Origin: Pseudoneurospora amorphoporcata
Lineage: Eukaryota > Ascomycota > Sordariomycetes > Sordariales > Sordariaceae
Direction of reading: 5' to 3'
Assembly: GCA_033297205.1 (NCBI GenBank)
Contig: MU859124.1
Span: 1-64,000 of the forward strand
Length of the DNA: 64,000 bases
The notes beneath the pieces were generated by a model. That model worked only from the letters and a program-made list of their open reading frames with translations, was not told the origin of the DNA and ran no database searches. This document shows positions 44,856-57,357 of the stretch, one piece after another; positions within the stretch are counted from its first letter, which is position 1, and every line of letters begins with the position of its first letter. A program made the position numbers and the translations under genes.

Positions 44856-44976
44856 ACATACGGCCATAGATGGTGGAAAATTCGTGATCCCGTACGCTCT
44901 CCCATAGATAAGCCACCGATCACTGCTTGACTAGTAGTTGGGTCGGTGACGACCAGCGAATTCCAGATGCTGTATG
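44856..44976 (+). rRNA. 5S rRNA: 5S ribosomal RNA, dispersed single copy
   Basis: The sequence begins ACATACGGCC and ends GCTGTATGT, which pair as helix I with one G-U. It carries the invariant GATCCCGT, CTCCCATAGATAAGCC and TAGTAGTTGGGTCGGTGACG blocks of Neurospora 5S RNA (transcribed by polymerase III, internal A/C boxes). Helix II is also kept (GGTGG with CCACC). Relative to the common alpha type as I remember it, several changes appear in both strands of helices I and II, so this looks like a variant isotype rather than a random pseudogene. It stands alone between protein genes. The 3' end is placed at the start of the T run. Confidence 0.92.
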
Positions 44977-45018
44977 TTTTTTTTTTTTTTTTTTTTTTTT
45001 TTTCTTTTTTTCCTTGGC
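44977..45018 (+). terminator. Polymerase III poly-T terminator, expanded
   Basis: About 27 consecutive T residues, one C, then a further T run follow the 5S gene directly. Four to six T suffice for termination, so this tract is unusually long and probably length-variable. Confidence 0.8.
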
Positions 45019-46373
45019 TCTTCCTTCTACTCCAGCTGGCTGCCCTACCCAAGTAATCCTCCTTTTTTTGTTGTTTTCCAATTTTGGTTCTGTCCATGTG
45101 TGTGCACTCTGGTCCTTTAGGTTTATGTGTTTGTAGGTAGAGGGGATGATGGAATGGTAATGCTTCAACACCATAAGCTTTCTCCCCTTGGCCCGTTCGT
45201 TTTCGTTCTCTTTTTGAGACGAGATGGAGGGGATCGGGGGGGTTCAAGTGAACAAACAGACTGTAGTTGCATCACCAAAGGAAAGAATGTCACGATAACA
45301 ATGGGGAGAGAACAGCAGTATGGAGTAGTTCGTTATGGCACGGTTGGGTGTGTTAAGTGTCTTCCTCTGAGTTGTCTATCAATGATCATGATGCCTACAA
45401 ACGCACGGCTATCTGTCTCGAGCCTGTCTATATTATTACCTTGGTAGACAACCGAAACGCTGATGGGACACTGGTTCGTGATGCTGATGATGTTGTTGTT
45501 GGTATCTGACCTATATGCCTCTATGGACCGCTTTCCCGACTTTGTAGAACATACATCCGCCATCGAATGATACACAGATAATGATGGACAAAAAAAAGGA
45601 CAGCAATGCGCACACGAACAGAAGAAAAGAATAAGATCAGCGATGCTTCTTTCATGGATATCATATCAATGTTCTCTTCTCTTCTCTCCAAGTTAAACTG
45701 TAACCACTCTCAGAAGGTGAGTGGGGAAAAAACACAATAACAACGCGTCGCGATTCCTTCTCTTCTCTTTCCATCAATCATCCCCAGTCCTAAATCAAGT
45801 GATCTTGGAAATTTGCTAGAGGTATCGAACAAAGTGTGCTTTCTTCTTCCCCTTCTTTGTACGCTTTGCAGAACCGCAGAATCAACCATTCATATTCCCT
45901 TCCCCTCATTTTATGTTGTTGTTGAGATAATTTGAAAAAAAAAGAAAAACCAAAAATTTGTGAGGCATGTGTTGATGATTTGCCCTGAATAAGTAGTAGT
46001 AGTAGAACGCTTGCTTGCGTGCCTTTGTTTTCTGCATCTCGGCGCACGCGGTTTCTCGCAAAAACCACACACAACAACAACAGAATAACTAGCATCAGCG
46101 GTGATAAGATAATGCTGAACCAACCCTTTCGTAGAACGCGCGCGCCCTTTTTGTAACATAAAATAAACTCCTCATCACAGGTATCGCTCGTTCCAATGCA
46201 ACACCACGCCCGTGTGCTGTGCTTGTTAACTCCCACATGAGGATAAGGAGCGGAAAAAAACAGAACAACAACCCCAGTCGAGATATCTAAACCCGTACGC
46301 CAGACAATGCAAGAGCTGAGTAACAATTATAGATGGGTGAAAACCCCATGGACCAGAGGCAGAGGGGTTTCCC
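45019..46373. other. Spacer downstream of the 5S gene, chd1 3' side
   Basis: No gene was seen. The sequence is AT-leaning with A and T runs and short repeats (AAGAA, GTAGTAGTAG). It presumably includes the chd1 3' UTR. Confidence 0.45.
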
Positions 46374-49300
46374 TTAGTAAGGCCGTTGCTGCTGAGAGGG
46401 ACTGCGGCTGCTCTGCCACGAGTGACGGACCGGTGCTCCCCTATCGGTATCCCTACGATGGCGATAGAAGTTGAGTCGATCGCCATTCTCGTAATAGTTC
46501 GGGCGCCGTTTGGGCTCCTCTCGCCGCTCTTCGCGCCGGTCCTCACGGCGGTCGTCGCGGTAAGGGTCACGAGATCTTCGGTCGTCGCGATCGCTAGCAA
46601 TCTCGCCATCTTCAAGATCCTGACGACTCGGCTTCTTCAGATTCTGAGGTCTGTCCTCCTTGGGCTCCGTATCCTTCTTGCAAAGGTCGCCGAACATACG
46701 CTGGAGTCGCCGGCCCGAGACCCTGACCTCTCCAATCGGCCAGATCGAAGAAAGGAATTCCCTGCACATATCGTTAGCCAGTGAAAAAAAGCAAAATCTG
46801 AATGAGTTTGTAGACTTACCAGAACTGTGGCTCCAAACCATCCAGCGGGCTTTTCTCCTCCAGTTGCTTGAGGAAGTTGCCAAATGCGCGAATCTCTTCT
46901 CCCAAAATTTTGGCGCGTTCTTTGGCCGCAGGAAAACGTTCCTTAGAGTACATGATTCGTTCCATGTTCGCTTTCAGTGGCCGAAGTAGAGACCAAACAA
47001 GTTGGAAGTTATCCGAGCTATCGATCTCGTCATTGTTCAACTTGGCAAGTTCATGGAAGCGCTCCACCGCCTTCTGCCTGTCGCGCTTCCATTTCTCCAG
47101 GGTTTCGGGATCGACCTTGGGCGCCTTGTCCTTCTTCTTGTCGACCTTGCCATCTGTACCACGACGTTCGTCTTCTACACGACGATGCTTCGAGCTGCGC
47201 TCATCGTAGTCATCGGCGTACTTCCGTTTGTGATCTGGCCTAGGGGTTCCCCGATCATTCGCGGTGCTGAGAGTCCGGTAGTGATGGTCCCTGTGTGGAA
47301 TAGACTTCTTAACCCCCAATGGTGCAGGCGACCCGGAAATGGAGCTAGCTTCGCCGCGGCGGTGGCCGTTGTTCGTGAGAAGCTTCTTGCTCCGATGGTG
47401 GTTCTCAACTGCCTTCTTCGCAGCAGCATCATTAGAGTGTTTGGCCAACAGAACAGACAGGAGGTACTCGGACCTCCGGACCAGATGAACAGCACCGGGG
47501 GATTGAATTCCTACGGCCTCAGTCTTCTTTCGTTCTTCTCGTTTGTCGACACGATGCTCCTCCAGGAAGAACTTGTCATGCATATTCAACTCTGCATCGT
47601 CCCTGATTTGCGTCCAGGCACCAAATCCGTACCTGTCGATTCCGATAAGTAGCATTGCATCCTCGCGTGCACCCCAGTCGCAAGTATATGCGGCAGCCTT
47701 GGAAGCTTCAGGAAGCCTGAAAGAGAGAACATCTCCAGTCTCACGAAGGACACGGCGCAGAAGTTTGAGCTGAGGGGGGCGCTCCACGACAGTCTCTGCG
47801 TTGACTTTCCGCACCTCGCCAAAATCGACGAGTACAGCCTTCTTGTCCTTCTTCGCCAGCGGCTTGCCAGCCCTCGCTTCCTCTTCGCGAAGTCTCTCAT
47901 TGTTCGCATCTACAGCGCGGCGACTGATGATGACAAGGTCCTCGATGATAGACTTCAGGAAGTCACGATCTCTGTCGCTAAGACGAGCATCCTGGACAAC
48001 TTCTTCCTCGCGATCGTCCAAGGAACCGTACCTGAAAAAGGCCCTGATGAGGTTTCGGGTTTCCTTCTCATTAAGGGGGCGTTTAGGATCGGAAAGCAAT
48101 GCACGTTGCTCTTCGAGCTCCTCCTGCTCTTCCCTCTCGCGTTGTCGCTTCTTCGCCAGACGCTCAGCCCGATCATTTTCTGCGTTCTTCTTAGAGCCCT
48201 TCAGGGCAGCTTTTCGGGGAGCATTTTCCTCGATAGTTTTTGCCAAATACTCTTCTTCTTTCTTTCTGTTTTCCTCAGCCTTGATGGCAGCAAGCTGCTC
48301 TGCTGGAATGATCTGATCCCAGTCAAGGGCAAGATCGTCGACCTTGACATCGGTGACCTGCATCCAGTTATCCCAGTCGATACCACCACTGCTGAGATTG
48401 ATCTTGTCATCGACATCGGTTTTGGTAACCTCGGCATTCTCAAGGATGGCATCGATATCGAGCTGCTCCAGCTTCTGCTGGTTGCTGGACTGTTCGAACA
48501 GGTTCTGGGAACGCATCTTGAGGATCATCGAGATATCCTCAGCAGTCTTGGCCTCATCCATCTTGAGGCCGCGCTCCTTGAACTGCTCTTTGAGAGCCTT
48601 GCCTTCATCTGTCACACCGGCCTGAATGGTGAGATACTCCAAGAAGAGCTTATTGCGAGCACGCTTCACAACTTCCTCTTCGATAGTCTGCTTGGCCACG
48701 AGGCGGTACACATTGACAGGTCTCTTCTGGCCGATACGGTGAGCTCGAGCCATGGCCTGTAGATCGGCCTGAGGATTCCAGTCCGAGTCATAGATGATGA
48801 CAGTATCAGCGGTCATGAGGTTGATTCCAAGGCCACCGGCACGGGTAGACAAAAGGAAACAAAAATCATCGCTGCCCTCGGCGTTGAAATGATTGATGGC
48901 CATGCGTCTTGGGCCAGCAGGAATAGTACCGTCGAGTCGCTGGAATTGATATCCGCGGATACGGAGATAGTCGCCCAAGATGTCCAGCATCTTGACCATC
49001 TGACTGAAGATCAGGACACGATGTCCGTCCTTCTTAAGCTTCGCCAGCAGCTGATCGAGAAGCATCATCTTGCCACTGCTAGTGATGAGACCCTTGATCT
49101 GGTCTTCACGGCGGGTGCTTCCGTTGAGGACACGCTCCTCGGCACCTTGAAACATGTACGGGTGGTTACTGACTTTCTTCAGCTCCATCATAATGTTGAG
49201 TAACGATTGTTTGTGGCCGTTGCTCGCGTCGCTGAGGGCAGCGTAGTTGCGTGTGAGAATGTTTTTGTAGTAGTCAAGTTGCACGTCAGACAGCTCAACT

Positions 49301-51600
49301 CGAATGATTTTTTCAGTTTTGGGGGGAAGATCCGACTCGACCGTCTCCTTGGTACGACGGAGAATAAAAGGAGCGATTGACTGATGCAGTTCGCGGAGCT
49401 TTTCTTGAGTCCTGATTCGCCTAGCCTCATCTTGTTCTTCATCAGTCGGACCTTTGCTGTCGGCAGTTGACAGCGCTTCAAGCTCTTCATCAATGACGAC
49501 TTTACCGGGGTTCAGGAAGTCGAGGAGGGCTGAAAGTTCGGCCAGGTTGTTTTGAATGGGTGTGCCGGTAATGAGGACTTTGCAAGGAACGCCGAAGTTG
49601 TTGAGTTTGATGTAGAGCTGGGACTCTCGATTCTTGAGGCGATGGGCCTCGTCAACAGCAAGAACTTGCCATTTGATATTCTTGAGATGGTCCGCATCAG
49701 CCAAGATATAGTCATAGGAGGTGACTAAGACGTTGAACTTGGTCTTCTTCGGGTTACCATCCACAAAAAGTTCGTAATCTCGAATGCTGGACCGAGCTGC
49801 CTCCGGGCCCAGGTAAACGACGTAATTGATATCCGGAGCCCAATGGTTAAAGGTATCGCACCAAGCTGGGATAACACTGAGAGGCGCGACGACAAGGAAC
49901 GGTCCTTCCTGACCGCGTTCATTCCGTAGCCAGCTGAGAAACGAGACGCTTTGGACCGTCTTTCCTAGACCCATTTCATCGGCTAAGATGACATTGTTAC
50001 CGCGGACCCAGTTGAGGGCAAGGAAGTTGAGGCCTTTCATTTGGAACTCGCGAAGCTCGCCGCCCTTGATGTAGTCAGGCTGCTTCTCCAGTTTCGTCAT
50101 CCTCGACCGGGTATCGGGGTTGGTCTGCTTGCGGTCGGATTGCCATGACCGGTTGGATCGGTCGATGAACTGGTCGATCTTGTCCTGCGCAATCTCGGTC
50201 ACGAGAGACTCAGCTTCCCAGGTGCACTCGTCGTACTGCAGGCCCTTCCACTTGATGTAGTACTCGTTGCCCTCATCGCCATCTCTGATAGCCACAACAC
50301 GCTCGACCTTTGTGTAGTCCGCGAGAGCCTCTTGTTCGCGTTCTCTGTCCAGGTACCACTGCTCTTTTTGCTCCGGACTGATGTCATCGCCACCGTATTG
50401 CATCTCCAGTTCGTACTCAACAACCTTCTTGTAATAGTTTTCGAGGCGGCGAAAGCCCCGGAAACCTGCGACAGTCTCCGTGGTTTCCCAGGTGTTGTGG
50501 GAATGTGATTGGCCCTGCCATTTGATGAAGTACTCGAAATCGTGCCTCGTGGCATCCACTGTGATCTCGACACCCTCCTTCGGACGATGACCGAGGATCT
50601 TCTCGATGTATGGGGAGTTATCCTCGGCATTGGCAGCCCAGTAGTTGGGGGTAAGCTCGGAGTCTTCCTCCTCGTCCTCTTCCGCGTCGCTTTCTTGGTA
50701 GGCGCCAGCTGAGACCTGAGCAGCCCGACGGCTGGACCATCTCTTTTCGCTAAAAGCTAAGGCAGGGTCCTGTTCTTGTTGCCTGCGGACCTTCCTCTGG
50801 AAGCTGCGGGCTTTGGCGCCTCCGTATGTGTCGGAGTCGGAGTCATCGATCGAGGGTTGGCGAGCAGGAGTGCCACGCTTGGAAGCTGGAAATCACGACA
50901 AGTCAGCAGCGGATTCAAATGCCGAGGAGTATGACGGATGAAAGCTTACTAGGCAACGAGCGTTCAACCCGACGCCTTTTCGCTGGTTTTCTAGACACCG
51001 GTGCGGCATCCGAGTCTGATGGTTCATCCTCCTCGTCTGAGTCGACCTGTTTACTCGGTTAGGAGAGGCGAAACGATGAGAGCTCAGGTTAATCCACTTA
51101 CGATCTGGGCGCGGCGTTGTGTAGGGCGGGACTGTTGCGAGCCGTTAGCATGGTACACCAGATCGAGGCATGCGGGATATTCATACACTCCTCCTCAACC
51201 CATACAGGGCGGGATTCTCCCTAATGTAATCGTCCTCGGTCGCGTGGGCGACTTTGCGCTTCACGGCGGTACGGGATGACGAGGCAGACACGACTTCGTT
51301 GCTCTGAACAGACCCGGGGCTATCGGGGGCGTCAAAGTCTCCATCATCCGACGCGTCGTCATTACTTGCTGAGTCGGACGCTTCCTCGAGCGTCAACTCG
51401 GGCTTTTGTATGGGCGAGGCAGCCTCGTCGGCAGGCTGGTATGACTGGGCGTCGGCGTCGTCATTCGGGTCGGCTTCGGCGGCATTAACGTCGGAAAGGT
51501 CGCTCGTGCTTTCGTTATCGTTGGTAAAGTTGAAGTGGCTGTCATCCGCCGGCGGTGACACATGCCCGAACACCGGACCGGATTCGGGAGATGTCGACAT
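46374..51600 (-). CDS. chd1: CHD1 ATP-dependent chromatin remodeller
   Basis: Five exons (51600-51187, 51131-51102, 51046-50950, 50885-46820, 46761-46374) join in frame to give 1664 residues. Chd1 slides and spaces nucleosomes behind RNA polymerase II. In order: an acidic Ser/Asp N-terminus ending YGLRRS-SRPTQRR; a basic RKPAKRRR; double chromodomains (~260-430; FEYFIKWQGQSHSHNTWE and YYIKWKGLQYDECTWE). Next come the Snf2 ATPase with DEMGLGKT (Lys489), DEAH (Asp592), SGTP-type LITGTPIQNN, the helicase C half with STRAGGLGINLMTAD and QAMARAHRIGQ, then SANT-SLIDE-like and C-terminal helical (CHCT) segments. An Arg/Asp/Glu repeat tail (RREDRREERREE) closes the protein. Exon 2 is only 30 nt. In Neurospora, CHD1 affects the clock locus frq (literature knowledge). 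Confidence 0.95.
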
Positions 51601-54600
51601 TTTGAGATTTAGACGCGGAGGCTGCCTGCTGTAAGACGACGATGTCAGCCAGCGGTACGCGTCATTTACGGATCACTACTTGGGGCGATGGATAGAGGCC
51701 ACTCTTGCGACCCGGAATCATCATAGACATCTGGTATCGGGGCAGAGGACGACTCTCAATGATGATTGTCGCATCGGCTCGCGTGTAAGTGATGGAGGCA
51801 AGGCTGTGGACGATGAGGCGGACGGCGACGGCGATTGCAGTCGCGTGTGGGCGTGGGGAGGGCACGGGAGAGCAGGCCATGGTCTGGAGCAGCTGTAGAG
51901 ACGATATTCATCAAGAATCGACGGTCTGGCGACCTCTACAAGCTGGTAGACGATGAATGTCGAAGGCGACGAGGCCCGCTTCGATGGGCGAAATGATGGG
52001 GAAAACGCAAGGCGATACACGCAGGGCAGGGCACGCAGTGGGCAGTGGGCAGTGGGCGGTAGTGGCAGGACTCACAAGTCATGGAAGAATTAAGGGCCTC
52101 CAGGCTGCAGACTGAAGGGCGAATCTTCAAGTCCGAAATGCAAAATCGCAGCGCCGGAGGAGTGGTGGTGGGGGAAATGGTCAAGGCCGGAGACCCTGGG
52201 AGGGGGCTGGCAGTGGTGATGGTGTAGCGGAAAATCGCAGTGATGGACGGGAGGAGAAAGAATCCATGAAAATGGTGAACCAGAACCAGCAACACCAGTG
52301 CGCAGTGGGCCACTGCCTGGCTTGTGCTTCAGACGAGGCCCGCTTGCCCTCAGCTCAATGCTTGCTCGGTACCGAGCGCTGATTGGAAGCAGCCAGAGTG
52401 TGGGGCGTCCCTTCACTAGCACAGCAGGCTCTCAGGTTCTCAGCTGCCGCCAAAGCTGGTACTGTAAGGTTTCAGGCCTGTAATTACAGAAACTGAACTT
52501 ACCACTTCACTGTTCTCTTTTGCTGGACAGTAGCACCAGAAAGTACACTTGCCCAACCCAGTCAGATGGGCGCTGTCACGATCCTTGTCGTTCCGCCCAC
52601 AACGCACGGACTTCAATTCCGTGACGAAGACCTGTAAGATCAATCTTTCTTGTAAGTTCGGGTCAGAAAGGACGAATGAGAGGAAACAAACCAAACGCGG
52701 CTCGAGCCTGGCCTTTGGCCCTGGTCGGATACAATTGCTGGAGCTTGCCAACTCGTTGGTTGCCCACTCCGATCGTTGCCTTCCAGATGGCGTGGGCGGT
52801 AGAGGCAGGTGAGATGTGTGGCCGATTATTCAATCGGTTTGGAGGTATGGTTCGGTTGATCGGTTACGGATTTATCCAAGACTGGACGATACCCAGAGAT
52901 GGAATGTGGTTGATATGTCAATGATTCAGAGAGGTGTTGTCGTGGTTTGATGGCACATAGACTACCTTGTCGGTACGACGTGGAAAATTAGCGAGGTGGT
53001 AAAGGATGAAGAAGGACGACAACCTAGCTACGTAGACGTCGCCGGTTTTTCTAGGTAGGCATGCTGGCCTCGAGGGGCTATTTTTCTTGTCAGCCCCGGC
53101 GCAGGTGCCAGCCATGCATTGCCCGGTATCGTCTTGGTGCCAGAGCAGGTTGTTACACCGCGAGCACTGGACCGGCACCGAGGTGAGTTGTTGTAACCGC
53201 CACTGGAGTTCCGAAGAGGACATACAGCAAGCCGACGCAGGCAAGCTAGGCCGACAATATCTTGTAACTGAAGGCTGGCTAAGCTATTCTACCTTGAACG
53301 AAATCCAAGAGCCGCAAAAACTGCATGAGAGAACCATAGGTACTTATATAATGAAAAAGACCTTGTCCTCGTCTCGTGCCTACCTCGCTAATGAACTACC
53401 AATCTCAAAATCCCTTCAGATTTTGGGGACGACATTGTGTCCAAGTGGGTAGAGGCATCTTTTTCAAGAAGGACGCAGTAGATAGATACATCTAGGACGG
53501 GGATGGACCCACACGATCCCGTGCCGCTGAAGTACCAACTTCCCGTCACTTGACTGCCTCTGCTAACATCATCACCTGGCATTGCCAACTATCCTCAACG
53601 TTTTGGATGAGTGCCGATGCCATTTCCACCTGTCGACAACACCGCGTAGAATAAACTACCTAGTTCAGGGTAGACTGGTTGTGAGTTGCTGCCCGGTCAA
53701 GGCAGAAAGAATGTACGTCTGTGGGCAGCCATATCTTCGGAAGTCCGGTTTGATTGTGCGGCCGTCAGTAACTCTGCGCCTCTCTGCATCGTGATTGTTG
53801 ACGGCATCATGCTACGAGAGATTTCCTTATCGATACAGCCCAGTGGTGGGAGGAGCACGCACATCCTCCCACCGAGCTGTTATGATAAACTTGAAATCGT
53901 CGACCAACCTCTCATCCCAACAAACAGTACGCCACCATCAATGAAGTGTTATTAGCCGAGGAGTACCAGAGCCATTCGGTATAGTGTAGGCCTCAACACG
54001 CTCACCTGTGTAGAGATGGGTCGAATGTGTTCGTTCACCCACGGAGGAAACTATCATCGGCTGAAAAAAAGGGAGTAGCAATGTTGATGAATCTATCCAG
54101 GTATCATCGACCGCAGTGTAGTCGTCCAATGAAAGCGGTGAGTATATATTCGGACAAATGGGCGATGTAAGGTTTGTGGTCGACAGAAACTTGACTCTTT
54201 TTTGACCGATAACAAGAAACAAACCAACCTCATCAAAGAATCACACGCCCAGTATTATTCAACTCTCCACGGTGCCACTTGGGTCACTGTAAGTATCTTT
54301 AGACAGGAGCTGTGCTGAAAGGAAGCGGAAGATCGAGGGGATGCGGAAACGGCACAAAGAGACAGGAACAATGGTAAGATCTCAATGTCGACGACCACCT
54401 GTGAACTTCGAATACAATGTAAATAAGAGCTTTAACTAGGAAGTACATTTGACGCATTGATAGAGAAGCTCACGTTGTAGATAGAGAGTTTACCAGGGAG
54501 TAGAATTTGACAGGAATGTCAAGTGTACACAGGGGCAAGGCAAGCAATAACAGCGGGAACAGTGGACTTTGGTAACCTATCAATCGTGGCACATTTCAGC

Positions 54601-55001
54601 TTACACTGAGCTAGCCCCTAGAGGTACCTTGTTGCTATGTTCGTCTAGCGTTGCGGAGACGACCTTAACACAGGGCAAGCGGGGTCTTTCTTCACGATTT
54701 GCCCTGCCCCTCCACACACCAGACTCGGCGCACGGTGCAGCTTGTCCTGACATTGGATTTTTTTGAGACGAGGACGTTGTCCACAACCCGCAACCCGACA
54801 TCGACCCACGTTGCCTCTGGAGAAAGAGTGTCAGCCTCCTCCGCCTTGTTTGAACCTCTCCACTCTGCTCGTAGTATTCCGAGACGTGCGGCACCTCTTG
54901 AGAATTTCTCCTCCTCCCCTGTTTCCCGTTTTGCGCCTAGGATAGCAGTCCGCCGAAACCTACCCATCTCGACCAGTTCGCAAAGCGAAACCACAGACAA
55001 C
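51601..55001. other. Spacer between chd1 and rli1
   Basis: This 3.4 kb stretch between divergent genes has no supported gene. A minus frame at 52918-53244 with C-x2-C and C-x4-C spacing is noted in findings. The ~300 bp before 55002 are leader-like. Confidence 0.5.
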
Positions 55002-57357
55002 ATGTCGGACAAACTCACTCGGTGCGGTCACATTCCCAAGGGCCGCACGGCCTGTGTGCGCTGCTTATAGAAGCATCGGCCGCGACTGCGCTGTGCCGGC
55101 CGGTCTGGCCGTATGCGCCGTCTGCCTTTCCACCTTGCTGACCACACTTTTTCGTGTCTATAGTATCGCTATCGTCAGTAGCGACAAGTGCAAGCCCAAG
55201 AAGTGTCGCCAGGAATGCAAGAAGTCATGCCCCGTTGTCCGCTCCGGTAAACTCTGTGTAAGCTCTCCTCCCTCGTCCATAGCTCTCTTGTAGTATCAAG
55301 ACCAGGCAACTAACTGCTCTTTCATAGATCGAGGTAATATCTCTTCGATCATCCCCGTGTTTTGCGCGACAAACATCCTCCTGACATCCGAGTTATAGGT
55401 GGCCCCCGAGTCGCGCATCGCCTTCATCTCCGAATCGCTATGCATTGGTTGTGGTATCTGCCCTAAGCGCTGCCCCTTCGGCGCCATCACCATTATCAAC
55501 CTGCCCACCAACCTCGAGAGCCAGATCACCCATCGCTATGCCGCCAACAGCTTCAAGCTTCACCGTCTTCCCATGCCCCGTCCCGGCAACGTCTTAGGTC
55601 TTGTCGGAACGAACGGTATCGGCAAGAGTACCGCGCTTAAGATTCTCTCCGGAAAGCTTAAGCCCAACCTGGGCAGATACGACAACCCCCCTGACTGGGA
55701 GGACGTCATCAAGTACTTCCGTGGTTCGGAGTTGCAGAGTAAGGAAAACGGCCCGTCTTGGAAGGAAATCAGAGGGTTGACACATTTGCAGACTACTTCA
55801 CCAAGCTCCTCGAGGACGACCTGAAGGCTGTTGTCAAGCCCCAGTACGTCGATCAGATCCCCAAGGCTATCCGCACCCCCGATAAGAGCGTCAAGTTCCT
55901 TATTGAGGGCCGCCGCTCCCTTGATAACCTCGACGAGGTTCTCGACACCCTTGGTAGGTTCACCATGCGTTGCGCTTTGAAACTCCCATAAACGGAGCCC
56001 CCCGACTGATCTCGAATAGAGTTGCGCCATATCTACGACCGTGATGTCACCCTCCTTTCCGGTGGTGAGCTTCAGCGTTTCGCCATCGGTACCGTCTGCG
56101 TTCAGAAGGCCGATGTCTACATGTTCGACGAGCCTTCCTCGTATCTCGATGTCAAGCAAAGATTGAGCGCCGCCCGCATCATTCGCTCCCTCCTCCGCCC
56201 CGACGACTACGTCATCGTCGTCGAGCACGATTTGTCCGTCCTCGATTACCTCTCCGATTACGTCTGCTGTCTCTACGGTCAGCCCGCCGTCTACGGTGTC
56301 GTCACTCTCCCACACTCCGTCCGTGAAGGTATCAACATTTTCCTCGACGGTCACATCCCTACCGAGAACTTGCGTTTCCGTGACGAGAGCTTGACCTTCC
56401 GCATTGCTGAGGGCACTGAGGAGTTCATTCAGGACAAGACGCGCGCCTTCAAGTACCCTACCATGGAGAAGACTATGGGCAACTTCCACCTGTCCATCGA
56501 CGCTGGGTCTTTCTCCGATTCCGAGATTATCGTCATGATGGGTGAGAACGGTACCGGAAAGACCACCTTCTGCCGCCTCTTGGCCGGTGTTCTCAAGCCT
56601 GATGGCACCAAGAGGGTTCCTGAGATGAAGATCTCCATGAAGCCCCAGACCATCACTCCCAAGTTCGAGGGTACCGTCCGCCAGCTCTTCTTCAAAAAGA
56701 TCAAGGCTGCTTTCTTGTCTCCTCAGTTCCAGACTGATGTTGTTAAGCCCCTCAAGCTTGATGATTTCATTGACCAGGAAGTCAAGCATTTGTCCGGTGG
56801 TGAACTTCAAAGAGTCGCTATCGTTCTTGCTCTCGGTATCCCTGCTGATATCTACCTTATTGATGAGCCTTCTGCCTGTACGTGAACCTCTTCCCCGTCA
56901 CCCTTTGAAATGCATTGCTAACGTCCCTCTAGACCTCGATTCCGAGCAGCGTATCATTGCTTCCCGTGTCATCAAGCGTTTCATCATGCACGCCAAGAAG
57001 ACCGCCTTCATCGTCGAGCACGATTTCATCATGGCCACCTACCTTGCCGACCGCGTCATTGTCTTCGATGGCCAGCCCGGTATCGACGCTCACGCTAACA
57101 AGCCCGAGTCTCTACTCACCGGTTGCAACACCTTCTTGAAGAACCTTGATGTCACTTTCCGACGTGATCCTACCAACTACCGCCCCCGTATCAACAAGTT
57201 GAACTCTCAGCTCGACCAGGAGCAGAAGCTTGGCGGCAACTACGTAAGTTTTTTTTATTCTGCATCAACCTTGGGATAACTACTATACTGCAAATTCATA
57301 CTGACGATCTTTCTTTTCATATAGTTCTTCTTGGACGATCCCGAGAAGAGCAGTTAA
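55002..57357 (+). CDS. rli1: ABCE1/Rli1 ribosome-recycling Fe-S ABC ATPase
   Basis: Eight exons (55002-55021, 55164-55257, 55328-55333, 55399-55738, 55792-55953, 56020-56877, 56933-57243, 57325-57357) give 607 residues, close to yeast Rli1. The protein splits post-termination ribosomes and also acts in ribosome export and initiation. The N-terminal half-ferredoxin Cys ([16 protein letters not shown]) and C-I-G-C-G-I-C...C-P hold two 4Fe-4S clusters. ABC1 has Walker [10 protein letters not shown] (Lys116), LSGGELQ and [11 protein letters not shown]2 has [16 protein letters not shown] and DEPSAYLD, plus the hinge GNYFFLD end. Exon 3 is six bases (ATC GAG) between canonical introns; it restores Ile-Glu that yeast and animals have after GKLC. 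A 1.2 kb antisense open frame is only a codon-bias shadow. Confidence 0.95.

Noticed and set aside
55560..56810. 416-codon antisense open frame across rli1
   Set aside because: It lies wholly opposite conserved ABCE1 exons and is explained by third-position GC bias; it has no domain of its own.
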